DNA of 64,000 bases from an uncultured Acetatifactor sp. (GCA_910586485.1 CAJUIA010000005.1:1-64000), one strand, 5' to 3'; counted from the first letter of the stretch, positions 53,994 through 63,167 are shown. The notes: a model not told the origin generated them from the letters alone. Translations and numbers: made by a program.

Positions 53994-54902
53994 TTAATCT
54001 TTCAGACCGGAGCTGGCCATCGTCTCCAGAATCTGGCTTTCGGAAAAGATAAATATCGCAATAGGCACCGCCATCAGCACCACCAGCACGGCTGCTCCCT
54101 GCCCTGTTCTGGCAATACCGCCGCCCTGAATCTGCTGCATTGCAAACACAAGCGTCTTCTTTGCTTCGGAATAGATAAAGGTGGATGCCTTATTGTTCCA
54201 GAGTCCCTGCACGGAAAAGATAATTAACGTCATCCAGGCCGGCTTTACATTCGGCATCACAATCCCCCGGAATACTCTCCACTCGCTGGCACCGTCGATC
54301 TTTGCCGCCTCAATCAGAGACATGGGCAGGCCCTCCATAAACTGCTTCATCAGGAACAGACCCATGGGAGAAGCAAAGGCGGGAATGATGATTGCCCAAT
54401 AAGTATCCACCCAGCCAAGCTTATTGATAATCAGGTAGTTGGGAATTGCCGTAACATATCCCGTAAACATCATGGCAATGGTAACCAGCTTGAAAAATGC
54501 CTGCCCTCCCGGAAACTCATACTTTGCAAGCACGAAGGCTGCCATGGAGGCAATGATCAGATGCCCCGCCGTACCTACTGCCGTAATAAATACCGTGTTA
54601 AACAGGTATCTGGAAAAGGTGACCCAGGACTTGCCCATAGTGATAAACAGGTCTGAAAAGTTATCCAGCGTGGGATTCTGGGCCAGTATCTTAGGCGGGA
54701 AACGGAACAGCTCATCCAGCGGCTTCAGGGCGTTTGACACTGCAAATATAATAGGAAAGAACATGATAAAGGCTACCAGCGCCAGAAAAACATACAGCGC
54801 CACATCCCCGATAATGGAACGGTTGGGTTTTCTCCGCTTGATCAACTTTTTGTGGTATGCCTTTTCGACGACAACTTCTTTTTCTTTTTTCTTTCTGCTC
54901 AT
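53994..54902 (-). CDS. Sugar ABC transporter permease, MalG type (second system)
   Basis: A 302-aa permease with six membrane segments and EAA loop LIEAAKIDGASEWRVFRGIVMPNVKP. It is one base from the upstream permease gene. It pairs with that gene and with the 987-aa binding protein. Confidence 0.92.
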   Translation of the reverse strand: MSRKKKEKEVVVEKAYHKKLIKRRKPNRSIIGDVALYVFLALVAFIMFFPIIFAVSNALKPLDELFRFPPKILAQNPTLDNFSDLFITMGKSWVTFSRYLFNTVFITAVGTAGHLIIASMAAFVLAKYEFPGGQAFFKLVTIAMMFTGYVTAIPNYLIINKLGWVDTYWAIIIPAFASPMGLFLMKQFMEGLPMSLIEAAKIDGASEWRVFRGIVMPNVKPAWMTLIIFSVQGLWNNKASTFIYSEAKKTLVFAMQQIQGGGIARTGQGAAVLVVLMAVPIAIFIFSESQILETMASSGLKD

Positions 54903-54903
54903 A

Positions 54904-55842
54904 TCAGGTCCCTACTCTTCTCAACAGACTTTGAATTGCTTTGTTACAAAGATACATCATTAAGAACAAAATCGTTGCTATGGCACAGGCGTAACCCATT
55001 TCAAATCTGGTAAAGCCGTAGTCAAACAGGTGGGTGACAATGGTTCTGGCCGCATAATCCGTACTGGGGTATCCGCACAGCGCCATGGTAACATCGCAGA
55101 CGCCGAAGGCCTGCGTAATTGCCATGATGGCACCAAACATCAGCATGGGTTTCATGTTAGGAAGGGTTATGTACCAAAGCTCCTGCCAGCGGTTCTTAAT
55201 GCCGTCCATGTATCCGGCCTCAAACTGGGATCTGTCCACGCCCTGAAGGCCTGCCACGAAGGAAAGGAATCCGGTTCCCAGGCTCATCCACAGAATAACC
55301 AGCATACAGACAGGCAGCATGTACTTGGGATTAATCAGCCAAAGCACGGGAGCATCAATCACTCCCAGCTCCATCAGGAAAGAGTTTACATACCCGTAAG
55401 CGTCTCCCCTGAAGAACACGGAGAAAATCACGAAACAGTTACCCGCTATGGACGGCGCATAGAAGATGACCACCGCCACGCTTCGCACCCATCTGGGCAG
55501 TTCATTGATCAGCCAGGCGAACAGGAAAGACATGACATAACCCAGCGGGCCCGTAATAATGGCAATCATAAAAGTGTTCTTGACGGCCTGGAGAAAAATG
55601 TCATCCTCCAGGATCAGGCTGATATAATTCTGAAGTCCGATAAATCTGGGAGGCTCCAGAATATTATAATAGGTAAAGCTGAAGAAAACGGAGATCACTA
55701 CCGGCGCAATGAAGAACAGGGTAAACAAAATAGCGTAAGGCGCCAGAAAAGCGTAACACATTTTACTTCTCTTTGCTTTTTTCAAAGCCACCTGCATGTT
55801 ATGCCTGCGCAGGATAAAATACTTTTTAAAATATTCTTTCAT
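54904..55842 (-). CDS. Sugar ABC transporter permease, MalF type (second system)
   Basis: A 312-aa permease with six membrane segments. The EAA loop reads QFEAGYMDGIKNRWQELWYITLPNMKP, with an EAG variant. It starts 11 bases after the binding-protein stop and is the second gene of the operon. Confidence 0.92.
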   Translation of the reverse strand: MKEYFKKYFILRRHNMQVALKKAKRSKMCYAFLAPYAILFTLFFIAPVVISVFFSFTYYNILEPPRFIGLQNYISLILEDDIFLQAVKNTFMIAIITGPLGYVMSFLFAWLINELPRWVRSVAVVIFYAPSIAGNCFVIFSVFFRGDAYGYVNSFLMELGVIDAPVLWLINPKYMLPVCMLVILWMSLGTGFLSFVAGLQGVDRSQFEAGYMDGIKNRWQELWYITLPNMKPMLMFGAIMAITQAFGVCDVTMALCGYPSTDYAARTIVTHLFDYGFTRFEMGYACAIATILFLMMYLCNKAIQSLLRRVGT

Positions 55843-55853
55843 CTCACACTCCC

Positions 55854-58817
55854 CTATTCTTCCACCGACATACCAAACTCTGTCCGCTTCTTGTCGATCT
55901 CGTCGTTGATTTTGATGGAGTAATCAATAATGGTATTCCTGGTGTCGGTCTTTTCGTTCAAAACCTTGCGGATGGCATTGGCAATGTGGCGTCCCGTATA
56001 ATAACCGCCCGGCACCTCTCTGATGCCCACCGTCTGCTCCCACTGCTCGCTTAATACCTCAATGTCGTCGGCGCTCCAGGACAGCTGGACAAACGCATCC
56101 TTGTTTGCCGTGTTATACCTTGCAGAGGATCCCAGCAGAGCCTCGATCTCGCGTCCGAAACGCACCTGCGTATCCGCGTCCGCCCACCATTTCATGAACT
56201 CCCAGGATTTCTGCTTGATGCTTTCGTTATCCGAAGCAATCATCATGGTAGCGCTGCCGGTAATGAAATCGGAGCGGTCTATGTAAGTATTTCCGTTTTC
56301 ATCCATCCGCTCCGTTCCCGGAATCAGCGTAAAGTCCCAAAGGCCCCTGATCTCAGGCGCAGACACCATCAGCGTGTTGTAAACGGAGTATGCCTGCACG
56401 CCTATGGGCATCTCTCCGGAACGGAAACGGCTTACAAAATCATAAATCTGCGGCAGTCCGTAATCGTTAAAATATTTCACGTAATCGTCAAAGGCCTGTA
56501 CGCCCGCCTCCGCGTCCACCGTGGTCCTGGTCCCGGACATGTTGTACAAATCACCGCCGTTCTGGAAAAGCAGGGCAAAGTACATAGACAGATCAGGAGC
56601 ATTGGAAGCAATGGCTGTAGTAGCCGCAGCGGCGCCGCTGGAGCCGGTAGCCGTGGGAATGCCGATGGAAAGATTGTTGCCCTGAATCGTCGGCAGCATT
56701 TCCTCCAGCTCCTGCCAGGTCTGGGGCACCTCCAGCCCCAGCTCATCCAAAACATCCTTGCGGTAAAACATAACGTTAAAGGTCTGCGTCTCTGGCAGGC
56801 CGTAAACCTTTCCATCCAGCGAATACTGTTCATAGGAGCTTGCCGTATAGTGGGAAAGCACTTCCTCCCAGCCTTCAAACTGGGTAAGATCCTCAGCCGC
56901 ATTACGAAGCGCATAATTTACCGGCTGATCCGCCCCCACGGAAAGCACCACGTTTGGCCCTCTCCCGGCAATGACCGCATTCAACAGTGCGTCTGCAGCC
57001 ACGATTTCCACGTTTACCTTAATGCCAGTATTGGGCGTAAAGGATTCGTCTACCAGGGACTTTAAGATGGTGCCCTGGTCTCTGCCGGTAAGGATCCAGA
57101 CCTTAACCACCTCTTCCTCGCCGCCTGCCTCATACACATCACCCACGGCGTTGTAATCCACCACAAAGGATGCCGCAAAGGACTTCAGCTCATGCCACAG
57201 CTGCATGAAGCCGTTGGACTTTTGCTGCTTCACCTCAGCGTCCACGCCGCTGACCACCAGATAATCAATATCCAGCTTCGTTTCGCTCATGTTTAAGGTT
57301 GCCGTACCTACAGCCGTGATATTGTCCTTAAAGGTGGTAAACTCCGCCGTGATTTTATTCGGCTTTTCGCAGAAGCGCTCCAGCTGCTGCGCGACCGTCT
57401 GCGCCGTTGCAATCTGGTCAGCCTTCTGTCCGCTGTATGCCACCATGTCATCAACGATCTTAAAGAGACGCTTTGACTCCAGATCCATGGCCTCCATGAT
57501 CTCAGGGTAATTTTTTTCAATCTGATAATCCCGGTATCGGTCCGGCGTCGCTCCGGTATAGACAAGGACCTTTCTGTAAATTTGATTTAAGCGGAAGGTA
57601 GAATCCTCCAGATTCTCCAGGATGGCACCCAGACCTCCCAGCGCCGCCTCCATGCGGATCGTATGCTTTCCGGCAGTCAGGTAAAACCGAAAAGGCGTGC
57701 CCTCCTCATCAGCCAGCTTCCTGTAGCTCCAATCGTTGCTGTATTCGAAGGAAACAGCCTGCAGCTCCGCAAAGGGGACCTCCCCGTCTATATATACGAT
57801 TCTGTTGGAAACGCTGCCTCTTGCATAATTCTGGCGGCCCTTAAACGTAATGTTATAATAGCCGTCCTCCGGCACCTCGAATTCCCATTCGATCCACTGT
57901 CCTGCGCTTCTCCACGCCTCGCCGCCCACATAATTAAGCACCGTCTTTGTCACGCTGTTCGGCTGAGTCGTCGGGGAAGACCTGTCATATTTTGCATACA
58001 GGGAGGACTCGGAACGCAGTGTGGAATCCTCGCCTTCGATCAGCTGTACGTAATTTCTGGCTGCCTCAGAAGAAGTAACCTCCGGCTGAGCCTTTATGTA
58101 TTCGTCATAGGACAACATCTGCTGAACCTCGCTGACTACCAGCTTCCTTAAAACCATGGGCTCGTTCTCGGCTTCCAGGCTGATTTCGTTGATGCCCTTC
58201 TCCAAATAAAAAAGATACGGCTCCGTAATATAGCCTCTGTCATCCCTGAAATAGGAATGCTGCCAGTCATATACCTCCACCTGGGTGGGGCGGATCTGAT
58301 TGCCCTGATTATCCACCCTGACCTCGCCGCCGTTGGTCCAGATCCTGGTAAAGGAAACGTTTCTCGCATCCTCAAAAGGAATTTCACCGTTTATGTAAAT
58401 CACTCTTTCCGCAGCCACCCCTCTGGACTGAGGAATCAGATACTCCATATATACATTGTAATAGCCGGTTTCCGGCACATCCACCTCCCAGCTCACATAA
58501 GAACCGGTTCCGGTATAAAGAGCCTCAGCCTCTCCCTCATACTGGGTAACCTTCTCCACCTGCCCGTCGCCGGAAGCCTTATAATCAAAGAGATCTACTT
58601 CGACACCGGTTGTAGAATACGGCGCATCCTTATGGGCATTCAGATACCCGGAATAGCTTCCTTCTCTTTCCATCCCTTCCACGTCGGCATTAAGATCCAC
58701 ACCCGCATACTTGTCGTGAAAATCCTCCACGTCCCGCAGCGACATAAGAACAGCCATCACAACTACCGCCGCCACAATTACCACTGCTGCTATTACTTTC
58801 TTACCAGAGTTTTTCAT
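55854..58817 (-). CDS. Membrane-anchored sugar-binding protein with two carbohydrate-binding-like domains
   Basis: A 987-aa protein, roughly twice the usual length. An N-terminal membrane segment (residues 8-25) has no lipobox cysteine. Two duplicated beta-sandwich domains, about 90-230 and 260-400, resemble CBM6/CBM35-type modules (SYVSWEVDVPETGYYNVYM with VIYINGEIPF; QWIEWEFEVPEDGYYNITF with IVYIDGEVPF). A helical region follows, then a family 1 binding fold (about 575-960, GRGPNVVLSVGADQPV, YGLPETQTFNVMFYRKDVLDELGL). It is first in the operon; the start follows AAAAGGAG. Confidence 0.9.
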   Translation of the reverse strand: MKNSGKKVIAAVVIVAAVVVMAVLMSLRDVEDFHDKYAGVDLNADVEGMEREGSYSGYLNAHKDAPYSTTGVEVDLFDYKASGDGQVEKVTQYEGEAEALYTGTGSYVSWEVDVPETGYYNVYMEYLIPQSRGVAAERVIYINGEIPFEDARNVSFTRIWTNGGEVRVDNQGNQIRPTQVEVYDWQHSYFRDDRGYITEPYLFYLEKGINEISLEAENEPMVLRKLVVSEVQQMLSYDEYIKAQPEVTSSEAARNYVQLIEGEDSTLRSESSLYAKYDRSSPTTQPNSVTKTVLNYVGGEAWRSAGQWIEWEFEVPEDGYYNITFKGRQNYARGSVSNRIVYIDGEVPFAELQAVSFEYSNDWSYRKLADEEGTPFRFYLTAGKHTIRMEAALGGLGAILENLEDSTFRLNQIYRKVLVYTGATPDRYRDYQIEKNYPEIMEAMDLESKRLFKIVDDMVAYSGQKADQIATAQTVAQQLERFCEKPNKITAEFTTFKDNITAVGTATLNMSETKLDIDYLVVSGVDAEVKQQKSNGFMQLWHELKSFAASFVVDYNAVGDVYEAGGEEEVVKVWILTGRDQGTILKSLVDESFTPNTGIKVNVEIVAADALLNAVIAGRGPNVVLSVGADQPVNYALRNAAEDLTQFEGWEEVLSHYTASSYEQYSLDGKVYGLPETQTFNVMFYRKDVLDELGLEVPQTWQELEEMLPTIQGNNLSIGIPTATGSSGAAAATTAIASNAPDLSMYFALLFQNGGDLYNMSGTRTTVDAEAGVQAFDDYVKYFNDYGLPQIYDFVSRFRSGEMPIGVQAYSVYNTLMVSAPEIRGLWDFTLIPGTERMDENGNTYIDRSDFITGSATMMIASDNESIKQKSWEFMKWWADADTQVRFGREIEALLGSSARYNTANKDAFVQLSWSADDIEVLSEQWEQTVGIREVPGGYYTGRHIANAIRKVLNEKTDTRNTIIDYSIKINDEIDKKRTEFGMSVEE

Positions 58818-58895
58818 AATTTCAGACTCCTTTTTTACGTCTGCTTATTCCCCGAAAGTTCCCGGGCAGTCGTTTCTGAAAAATTAACATAATTA

Positions 58896-58924
58896 AGTAT
58901 AACCCCCCCCCGCATTTTTGTCAA
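58896..58924 (-). promoter_or_regulatory. Promoter of the glycan-uptake operon with a G9 tract in the spacer
   Basis: On the minus strand TTGACA (58919-58924) and TATACT (58896-58901) have a 17-base spacer (58902-58918) that contains nine consecutive G (58903-58911 on the plus strand as C). Both boxes are near consensus and the spacing is optimal at this length, so the operon would be on here. Gain or loss of a G would shift the spacing. The remaining gap 58925-59061 has no gene. Confidence 0.75.
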
Positions 58925-59061
58925 CTTTTTTTTGATGAATTCTCTGAATGCCTCGAACCGAAGGTGAGAGGTAAAATTTGCACAAAAAAATCAGCCTTTA
59001 TTCGTCATCATAGCCAAAAGCCGATCATTTCCGCCCACCGTCCCGGCAACGCAAACACATG

Positions 59062-59111
59062 TCAGAATTCCAGCTCAAGCAGTTGAAATACTCTGACAAT
59101 TCTGATAAAAT
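59062..59111 (+). promoter_or_regulatory. AraC promoter with an inverted repeat
   Basis: TTGAAA (59083-59088) and TAAAAT (59106-59111) are separated by 17 bases. TCAGAATT (59062-59069) and AATTCTGA (59098-59105) form an 8-bp inverted repeat whose second half abuts the -10, a plausible autoregulatory site. Confidence 0.6.
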
Positions 59112-59136
59112 AAATAAAATACGATGGAGGTAAATT

Positions 59137-59982
59137 ATGAATCACATTTATTTTGCAGGATATTCCGCAGTGCATCCCGCCGATTTTGTATTCGAAGTTC
59201 CGGAAGGCTATGAGTGTTATCTTTTGTTGATAACAAGCACCCCCGCGCGTTTCCGGATGGATGATCAGATCACGGCGTATCCCGCCCACCAGGCCATCCT
59301 CTATCCGCCTCAGCAAAAAATCTGGTACGCTGCCGACGCGGAAACTTACGAAAACGACTTCATACGCTTTGCATCAGACGAACCCTTTGTCCGCAATTTT
59401 TCTCTTACGGGCCGCCCGTTCCCGGTATCGGATCCGGCGTACTGCCATAGCCTGATTCAGCTGCTCACCTGGGAAACCGCACAATGGCTGGAAATCTTCC
59501 GTTCTTCCCGCTGTTCCGGTACGGATATGCTGCCTGGCTGCGGTAATCCGTCCGATTGCAGCTCCATGGACAACGAAAGCAGTCAGATTATTTCCCGGCT
59601 CCTGCAGATACTCTTTTCAAAGCTTCAGAACGATATTAAGCATCCCGCGCCTTCTCCCCATGATCACGAGCTTCTGACGCTCCGCAGACAGATCATTAAT
59701 GATCCGCAGCTGGATTGGAGCGTAGCCAAAATGGCCGAAAGCCTGCACATGAGTACAGGCCACCTGCACCTGCTCTACAAACAGAAATTCGGACTGTCCT
59801 GCATGGACGACGTGATTGCCAGCCGGATCCGAAAAGCCAAGGATCTGCTTATTTATACAGATCACAGCATTGTAGAGATATGCGGGCAGTGCGGTTACCA
59901 GAATCTGGAGCATTTCTGCCGGCAATTCCGGAAGCATACGGGAATGTCTCCCAGCAGCTTTCGGAAAAACTCTGCCGTGTAA
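59137..59982 (+). CDS. AraC family regulator of the glycan-uptake operon (likely)
   Basis: A 281-aa protein. The N-terminal cupin-like domain (YECYLLLITSTPARFRMD, AILYPPQQKIWY) precedes a two-helix-turn-helix C-terminal domain (WSVAKMAESLHMSTGHLHLLYKQKFG, HSIVEICGQCGYQNLEHFCRQFRKHTG). The start follows GGAGGTAAATT. It is divergent from the uptake operon, the typical position of its regulator. Confidence 0.88.
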   Translation: MNHIYFAGYSAVHPADFVFEVPEGYECYLLLITSTPARFRMDDQITAYPAHQAILYPPQQKIWYAADAETYENDFIRFASDEPFVRNFSLTGRPFPVSDPAYCHSLIQLLTWETAQWLEIFRSSRCSGTDMLPGCGNPSDCSSMDNESSQIISRLLQILFSKLQNDIKHPAPSPHDHELLTLRRQIINDPQLDWSVAKMAESLHMSTGHLHLLYKQKFGLSCMDDVIASRIRKAKDLLIYTDHSIVEICGQCGYQNLEHFCRQFRKHTGMSPSSFRKNSAV

Positions 59983-60067
59983 GCTTACTATATCCTATTT
60001 CCATTTGCAGTACAATGAATAATCCTACCATATATTTGACATATTCTCATTTGCCTGAAAATAACGC

Positions 60068-60106
60068 GAGCCGGACATTCCTTTTACCAGAACGTCCGGC
60101 TCTTTT
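60068..60106 (+). terminator. Terminator between the AraC and DUF1540 genes
   Basis: GAGCCGGAC/GTCCGGCTC forms a 9-bp stem followed by TTTT on the plus strand. The other strand also has a T-rich flank, so it may serve both convergent genes. Confidence 0.88.
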
Positions 60107-60128
60107 CGCTTGATTATCAGGGGCTTTT

Positions 60129-60449
60129 TTACTTTTCTTCAAAGGTTGCACATGCCGTTTCCCGACAGTCGCAGGCTCCGCATCCCTTAATGTCCACGTG
60201 TCCCGCAGTACACTTATAATTGGAATTGTAGACGCAGCGCGTTGCTTCACAGTCGATGCTGATCGTCTTTGTGGGGTGGCAGGTGGAATTCTTAAAGGAA
60301 TCCCTTCCCTCCCTTTTTTCGGAAAAGCTTTCACAGCAGGTGCCGTCACAGCAGTCGGCGTGCTTTCCGCCCACCATAATATCCCCTTTGCTGCACAGAT
60401 GCTGTTCATTGTAGGTACAATTTTCCACAGAACATTTTAAATCCGCCAT
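60129..60449 (-). CDS. Small protein with two DUF1540 cysteine-rich domains
   Basis: A 106-aa protein with two similar cysteine-rich units: residues about 4-42 (CSVENCTYNEQHLCSKGDI...CCESF) and 66-104 (CEATRCVYNSNYKCTAGHV...CATF). The spacing of cysteines suggests metal binding; the family is common in Clostridia and has no known role. The start follows GGAGG. Confidence 0.85.
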   Translation of the reverse strand: MADLKCSVENCTYNEQHLCSKGDIMVGGKHADCCDGTCCESFSEKREGRDSFKNSTCHPTKTISIDCEATRCVYNSNYKCTAGHVDIKGCGACDCRETACATFEEK

Positions 60450-60469
60450 AATTTCCTCCTTTCTTAGCT

Positions 60470-60501
60470 AAAAAAAGTATTCACCTTCTCCGAAGGAAAT
60501 A
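60470..60501 (-). terminator. Rho-independent terminator after thrS
   Basis: On the minus strand TATTTCCTTC/GAAGGTGAATA pairs with a small bulge around GGA, followed by a run of seven T. Confidence 0.75.
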
Positions 60502-60535
60502 TACGGCTTGTTGTGCTATTTGTTTAATTTCGTAA

Positions 60536-62509
60536 TCATGACTGCTGCTGAATTTCTTCCTGCACCGTCTCTTTGCGGATCCTTTTTGTGCGGATTTCCT
60601 CGCAGATCTGCTCCGTAAACTCTTTTAAGGATTTCTGCCCCTCGTCTCCCAGGAAACGGCTTCTCACAGACACAACTCCCTCATCGGCTTCCTTCTGTCC
60701 AACCACCAGCATATAAGGAATCTTATCCAGCCGGGCCTCCCTGATCTTGTAGCCGATCTTTTCCGAACGCTCATCTACGGTCACAAGCACACCGCTCTTT
60801 TTTAAATCCGCGGCCACCTTTGCCGCATAATCGGAAAACTTCTCGGAGATGGGCAGGATACGGACCTGTTCGGGGCAAAGCCAGGTAGGGAACTTACCCT
60901 CATATTTTTCCGTCAGCCAGGCAAGCGTCCTCTCATAGCAGCCCATGGAGGTCCGGTGAATGATGTAGGGACGCACCTTATCTCCGTTTTGATCAATAAA
61001 GTACATGTCAAACTGCTCCGCCAGCAAAGCATCCCACTGAACGGTAATCATGGTATCCTCCTTGCCGTAAACATTTTTGGCGTTGATGTCTACCTTGGGA
61101 CCGTAAAAGGCCGCCTCGCCCACATCCTCCTTAAAAGGAATCTGCAGCTCCTGCAGGATCCTGCGGATATGATCCTGTGTCTCTTCCCAAACCTCTGGCT
61201 CGCCAATATATTTTTCCCTGTTCTCCGGATCCCATTTGGACAGGTGATAGGTCACATCCTCGTTGACTCCCAGAGTCTCCAGGCAGTATTTTGCCAGCGC
61301 CAGGCAGTTTTTGAATTCCTCTACCATCTGATCCGGCCTTACAATCAGGTGCCCCTCGGAAATGGTAAACTGGCGCACCCTGGTCAGACCGTGCATCTCT
61401 CCGGAATCCTCGTTGCGAAACAGCGTAGAGGTCTCGCTGTAGCGGCAGGGCAGATCTCTGTAGGATTTCTGACTTGCCTTATATACATAGTACTGGAAGG
61501 GACAGGTCATAGGGCGGAGTGCATATACCTCCTTATCCTTTTCCTCATCCCCAAAAACAAACATTCCTTCCTTATAATGATCCCAATGACCGGAAATCTT
61601 ATACAGATCGCTTTTGGCCATCAGGGGAGTCTTGGTGCGCATATAGCCCCATTCGTTATCCTCCAGATCCTCAATCCATCTCTGCAGGGTCTGGATGATC
61701 TTTGCACCCTTGGGCATCAGCAGGGGCAGCCCCTGCCCAATCACATCCACTGTGGTAAACAGCTCCATCTCCCGGCCCAGCTTATTATGATCTCTGTTTT
61801 TCACATTTTCCCAGTATGCCAGATATTTCTCCAGCTCTTCCTTTTTGGAAAAAGCCGTGCCGTAAATACGCTGCAGCCTTGCCTTGTTGGAATCCCCCCG
61901 CCAGTAGGACATAGATGAGGAAGTCAGCTTAAACGCCTTAACCCCTTTCGTATTCATAAGATGCGGGCCTGCACAAAGGTCCACAAAATCCCCCTGACGG
62001 TAGAAAGAGATTTCCTCATTCTCCGGCAGATCACGGATCAGCTCCACCTTGTAGGGCTCTCCCTTTTCCTCCATCAGGCGAATTGCTTCCTCTCTGGGCA
62101 GGGTGAACTTCTCCAGCCTGGCCCCCTGTTTAATAATCCTTTTCATCTCCGCCTCCAGAGCGTCCAGATCTTCTCTGGAAAAAGGCGCATGGTCAAAATC
62201 ATAGTAAAAGCCCGTGTCAATACTGGGTCCGATGGTCAGCTTTACATCGGGGAACAGATTCTTCACCGCCTCCGCCAGCACATGGGATGCGGTATGCCGC
62301 AGGGCCGCCAGTCCTTCTTCATCGGCAGCCGTGAGGATTTGCAGCTCATAGTCCCGATCCACCACCGTCCTTAAATCCACGACCTCCCCGTCAATTAAGG
62401 CACAGCAGGCCGCTCTTGCAAGTCCCTCGCTGATGTCCAGCGCAATATCATAAACGCTTTTTGCTTCCGCGTACTCCTTCACGGAGCCGTCCTTCAATGT
62501 AATTTTCAT
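60536..62509 (-). CDS. thrS: Threonyl-tRNA synthetase
   Basis: A 657-aa class II enzyme that charges tRNA-Thr. It has an N-terminal TGS domain (residues 1-62), an editing domain with HTASH and DLCAGPH, the class II core (MTCPFQYYVYKASQKSY, FRNEDSGEMHGLTRVRQF, RTSMGCYERTLAWL) and the C-terminal anticodon-binding domain. Its start overlaps the small ORF stop (ATGA). A T-box leader precedes the pair. Confidence 0.98.
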   Translation of the reverse strand: MKITLKDGSVKEYAEAKSVYDIALDISEGLARAACCALIDGEVVDLRTVVDRDYELQILTAADEEGLAALRHTASHVLAEAVKNLFPDVKLTIGPSIDTGFYYDFDHAPFSREDLDALEAEMKRIIKQGARLEKFTLPREEAIRLMEEKGEPYKVELIRDLPENEEISFYRQGDFVDLCAGPHLMNTKGVKAFKLTSSSMSYWRGDSNKARLQRIYGTAFSKKEELEKYLAYWENVKNRDHNKLGREMELFTTVDVIGQGLPLLMPKGAKIIQTLQRWIEDLEDNEWGYMRTKTPLMAKSDLYKISGHWDHYKEGMFVFGDEEKDKEVYALRPMTCPFQYYVYKASQKSYRDLPCRYSETSTLFRNEDSGEMHGLTRVRQFTISEGHLIVRPDQMVEEFKNCLALAKYCLETLGVNEDVTYHLSKWDPENREKYIGEPEVWEETQDHIRRILQELQIPFKEDVGEAAFYGPKVDINAKNVYGKEDTMITVQWDALLAEQFDMYFIDQNGDKVRPYIIHRTSMGCYERTLAWLTEKYEGKFPTWLCPEQVRILPISEKFSDYAAKVAADLKKSGVLVTVDERSEKIGYKIREARLDKIPYMLVVGQKEADEGVVSVRSRFLGDEGQKSLKEFTEQICEEIRTKRIRKETVQEEIQQQS

Positions 62510-62790
62510 GAATGAATACCCCTTTCTTCTTCCTGTTCTTCCTCTTCCTGCGTCTTTTCTTCATCAGTGCCGTCGTTAAGGCCATTGCCGCTGTTGTTGC
62601 CGTTATTATTACCGTTATTGCTGGCGATCGTCACTCCATGGGTCCAGGGAGCTTTCTTAAGCCCGTACACGATACCTGCAAACAGGCATACGGTACACGC
62701 CAGCCACAGCGTTACCTTGGGCAGGGTTATATCCCCCTCAAACCATTTTTCCTGCAGCATTTCCCATTTTTCCTTCATTTTTGTTCTCAT
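62506..62790 (-). CDS. Small membrane protein between the T-box and thrS
   Basis: A 94-aa protein with a basic start, one membrane segment (VTLWLACTVCLFAGIVYGL), an asparagine/glycine-rich repeat (NNGNNNGNNSG) and an acidic tail. The start follows GGAGG. The stop overlaps the thrS start, so its translation is coupled to thrS, and both are under the T-box. No homologue is recognised. Confidence 0.75.
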   Translation of the reverse strand: MRTKMKEKWEMLQEKWFEGDITLPKVTLWLACTVCLFAGIVYGLKKAPWTHGVTIASNNGNNNGNNSGNGLNDGTDEEKTQEEEEQEEERGIHS

Positions 62791-62830
62791 TCTGAGAGCC
62801 TCCTTTCATAATCACACATTTACATACGTC

Positions 62831-63160
62831 AAAAATCCCCTGCAATATTTCTATTGCAAGGGACGTATCTTTTCTCGAACGCGGTTCCACCCTTGTTGCA
62901 AAGCATTTCAAAATACGGTCTTATTAATTAATGAAACGCCCTGCCACCTTCATTTGCTCATAACGGGAGCCGCCGTGCCATATTAAGGCCGCTCGGAGAC
63001 GGTATTCGGATGCCGTCCCGCCAAGCCGCTTTCAGCACCGCCTTCTTTCACCAGGGCGGACGGCTCTCTCTGCTGCCTTTCTGCATCCTACTGTTCTCTT
63101 CATCGCTTTCCTTGTATGAAGTTAAGGTTTTCATAATCTATCTTTCTGCCGGAGCTTATG
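62831..63160 (-). ncRNA. T-box riboswitch leader for thrS, threonine specifier
   Basis: Read on the minus strand, the leader has the stem I start GCGATGAAGAGAACAGTA, and a specifier loop GAATACCGTCTCCGAG with ACC (63001-63003), a Thr codon. The T-box proper AGGGTGGAACCGCG (62880-62893) follows, and then a terminator with stem CCCTTGCAATA/TATTGCAGGGG and T-run (62831-62863). Uncharged tRNA-Thr would favour the antiterminator and allow the membrane protein and thrS to be read. Confidence 0.95.
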
Positions 63161-63167
63161 ATACCTA

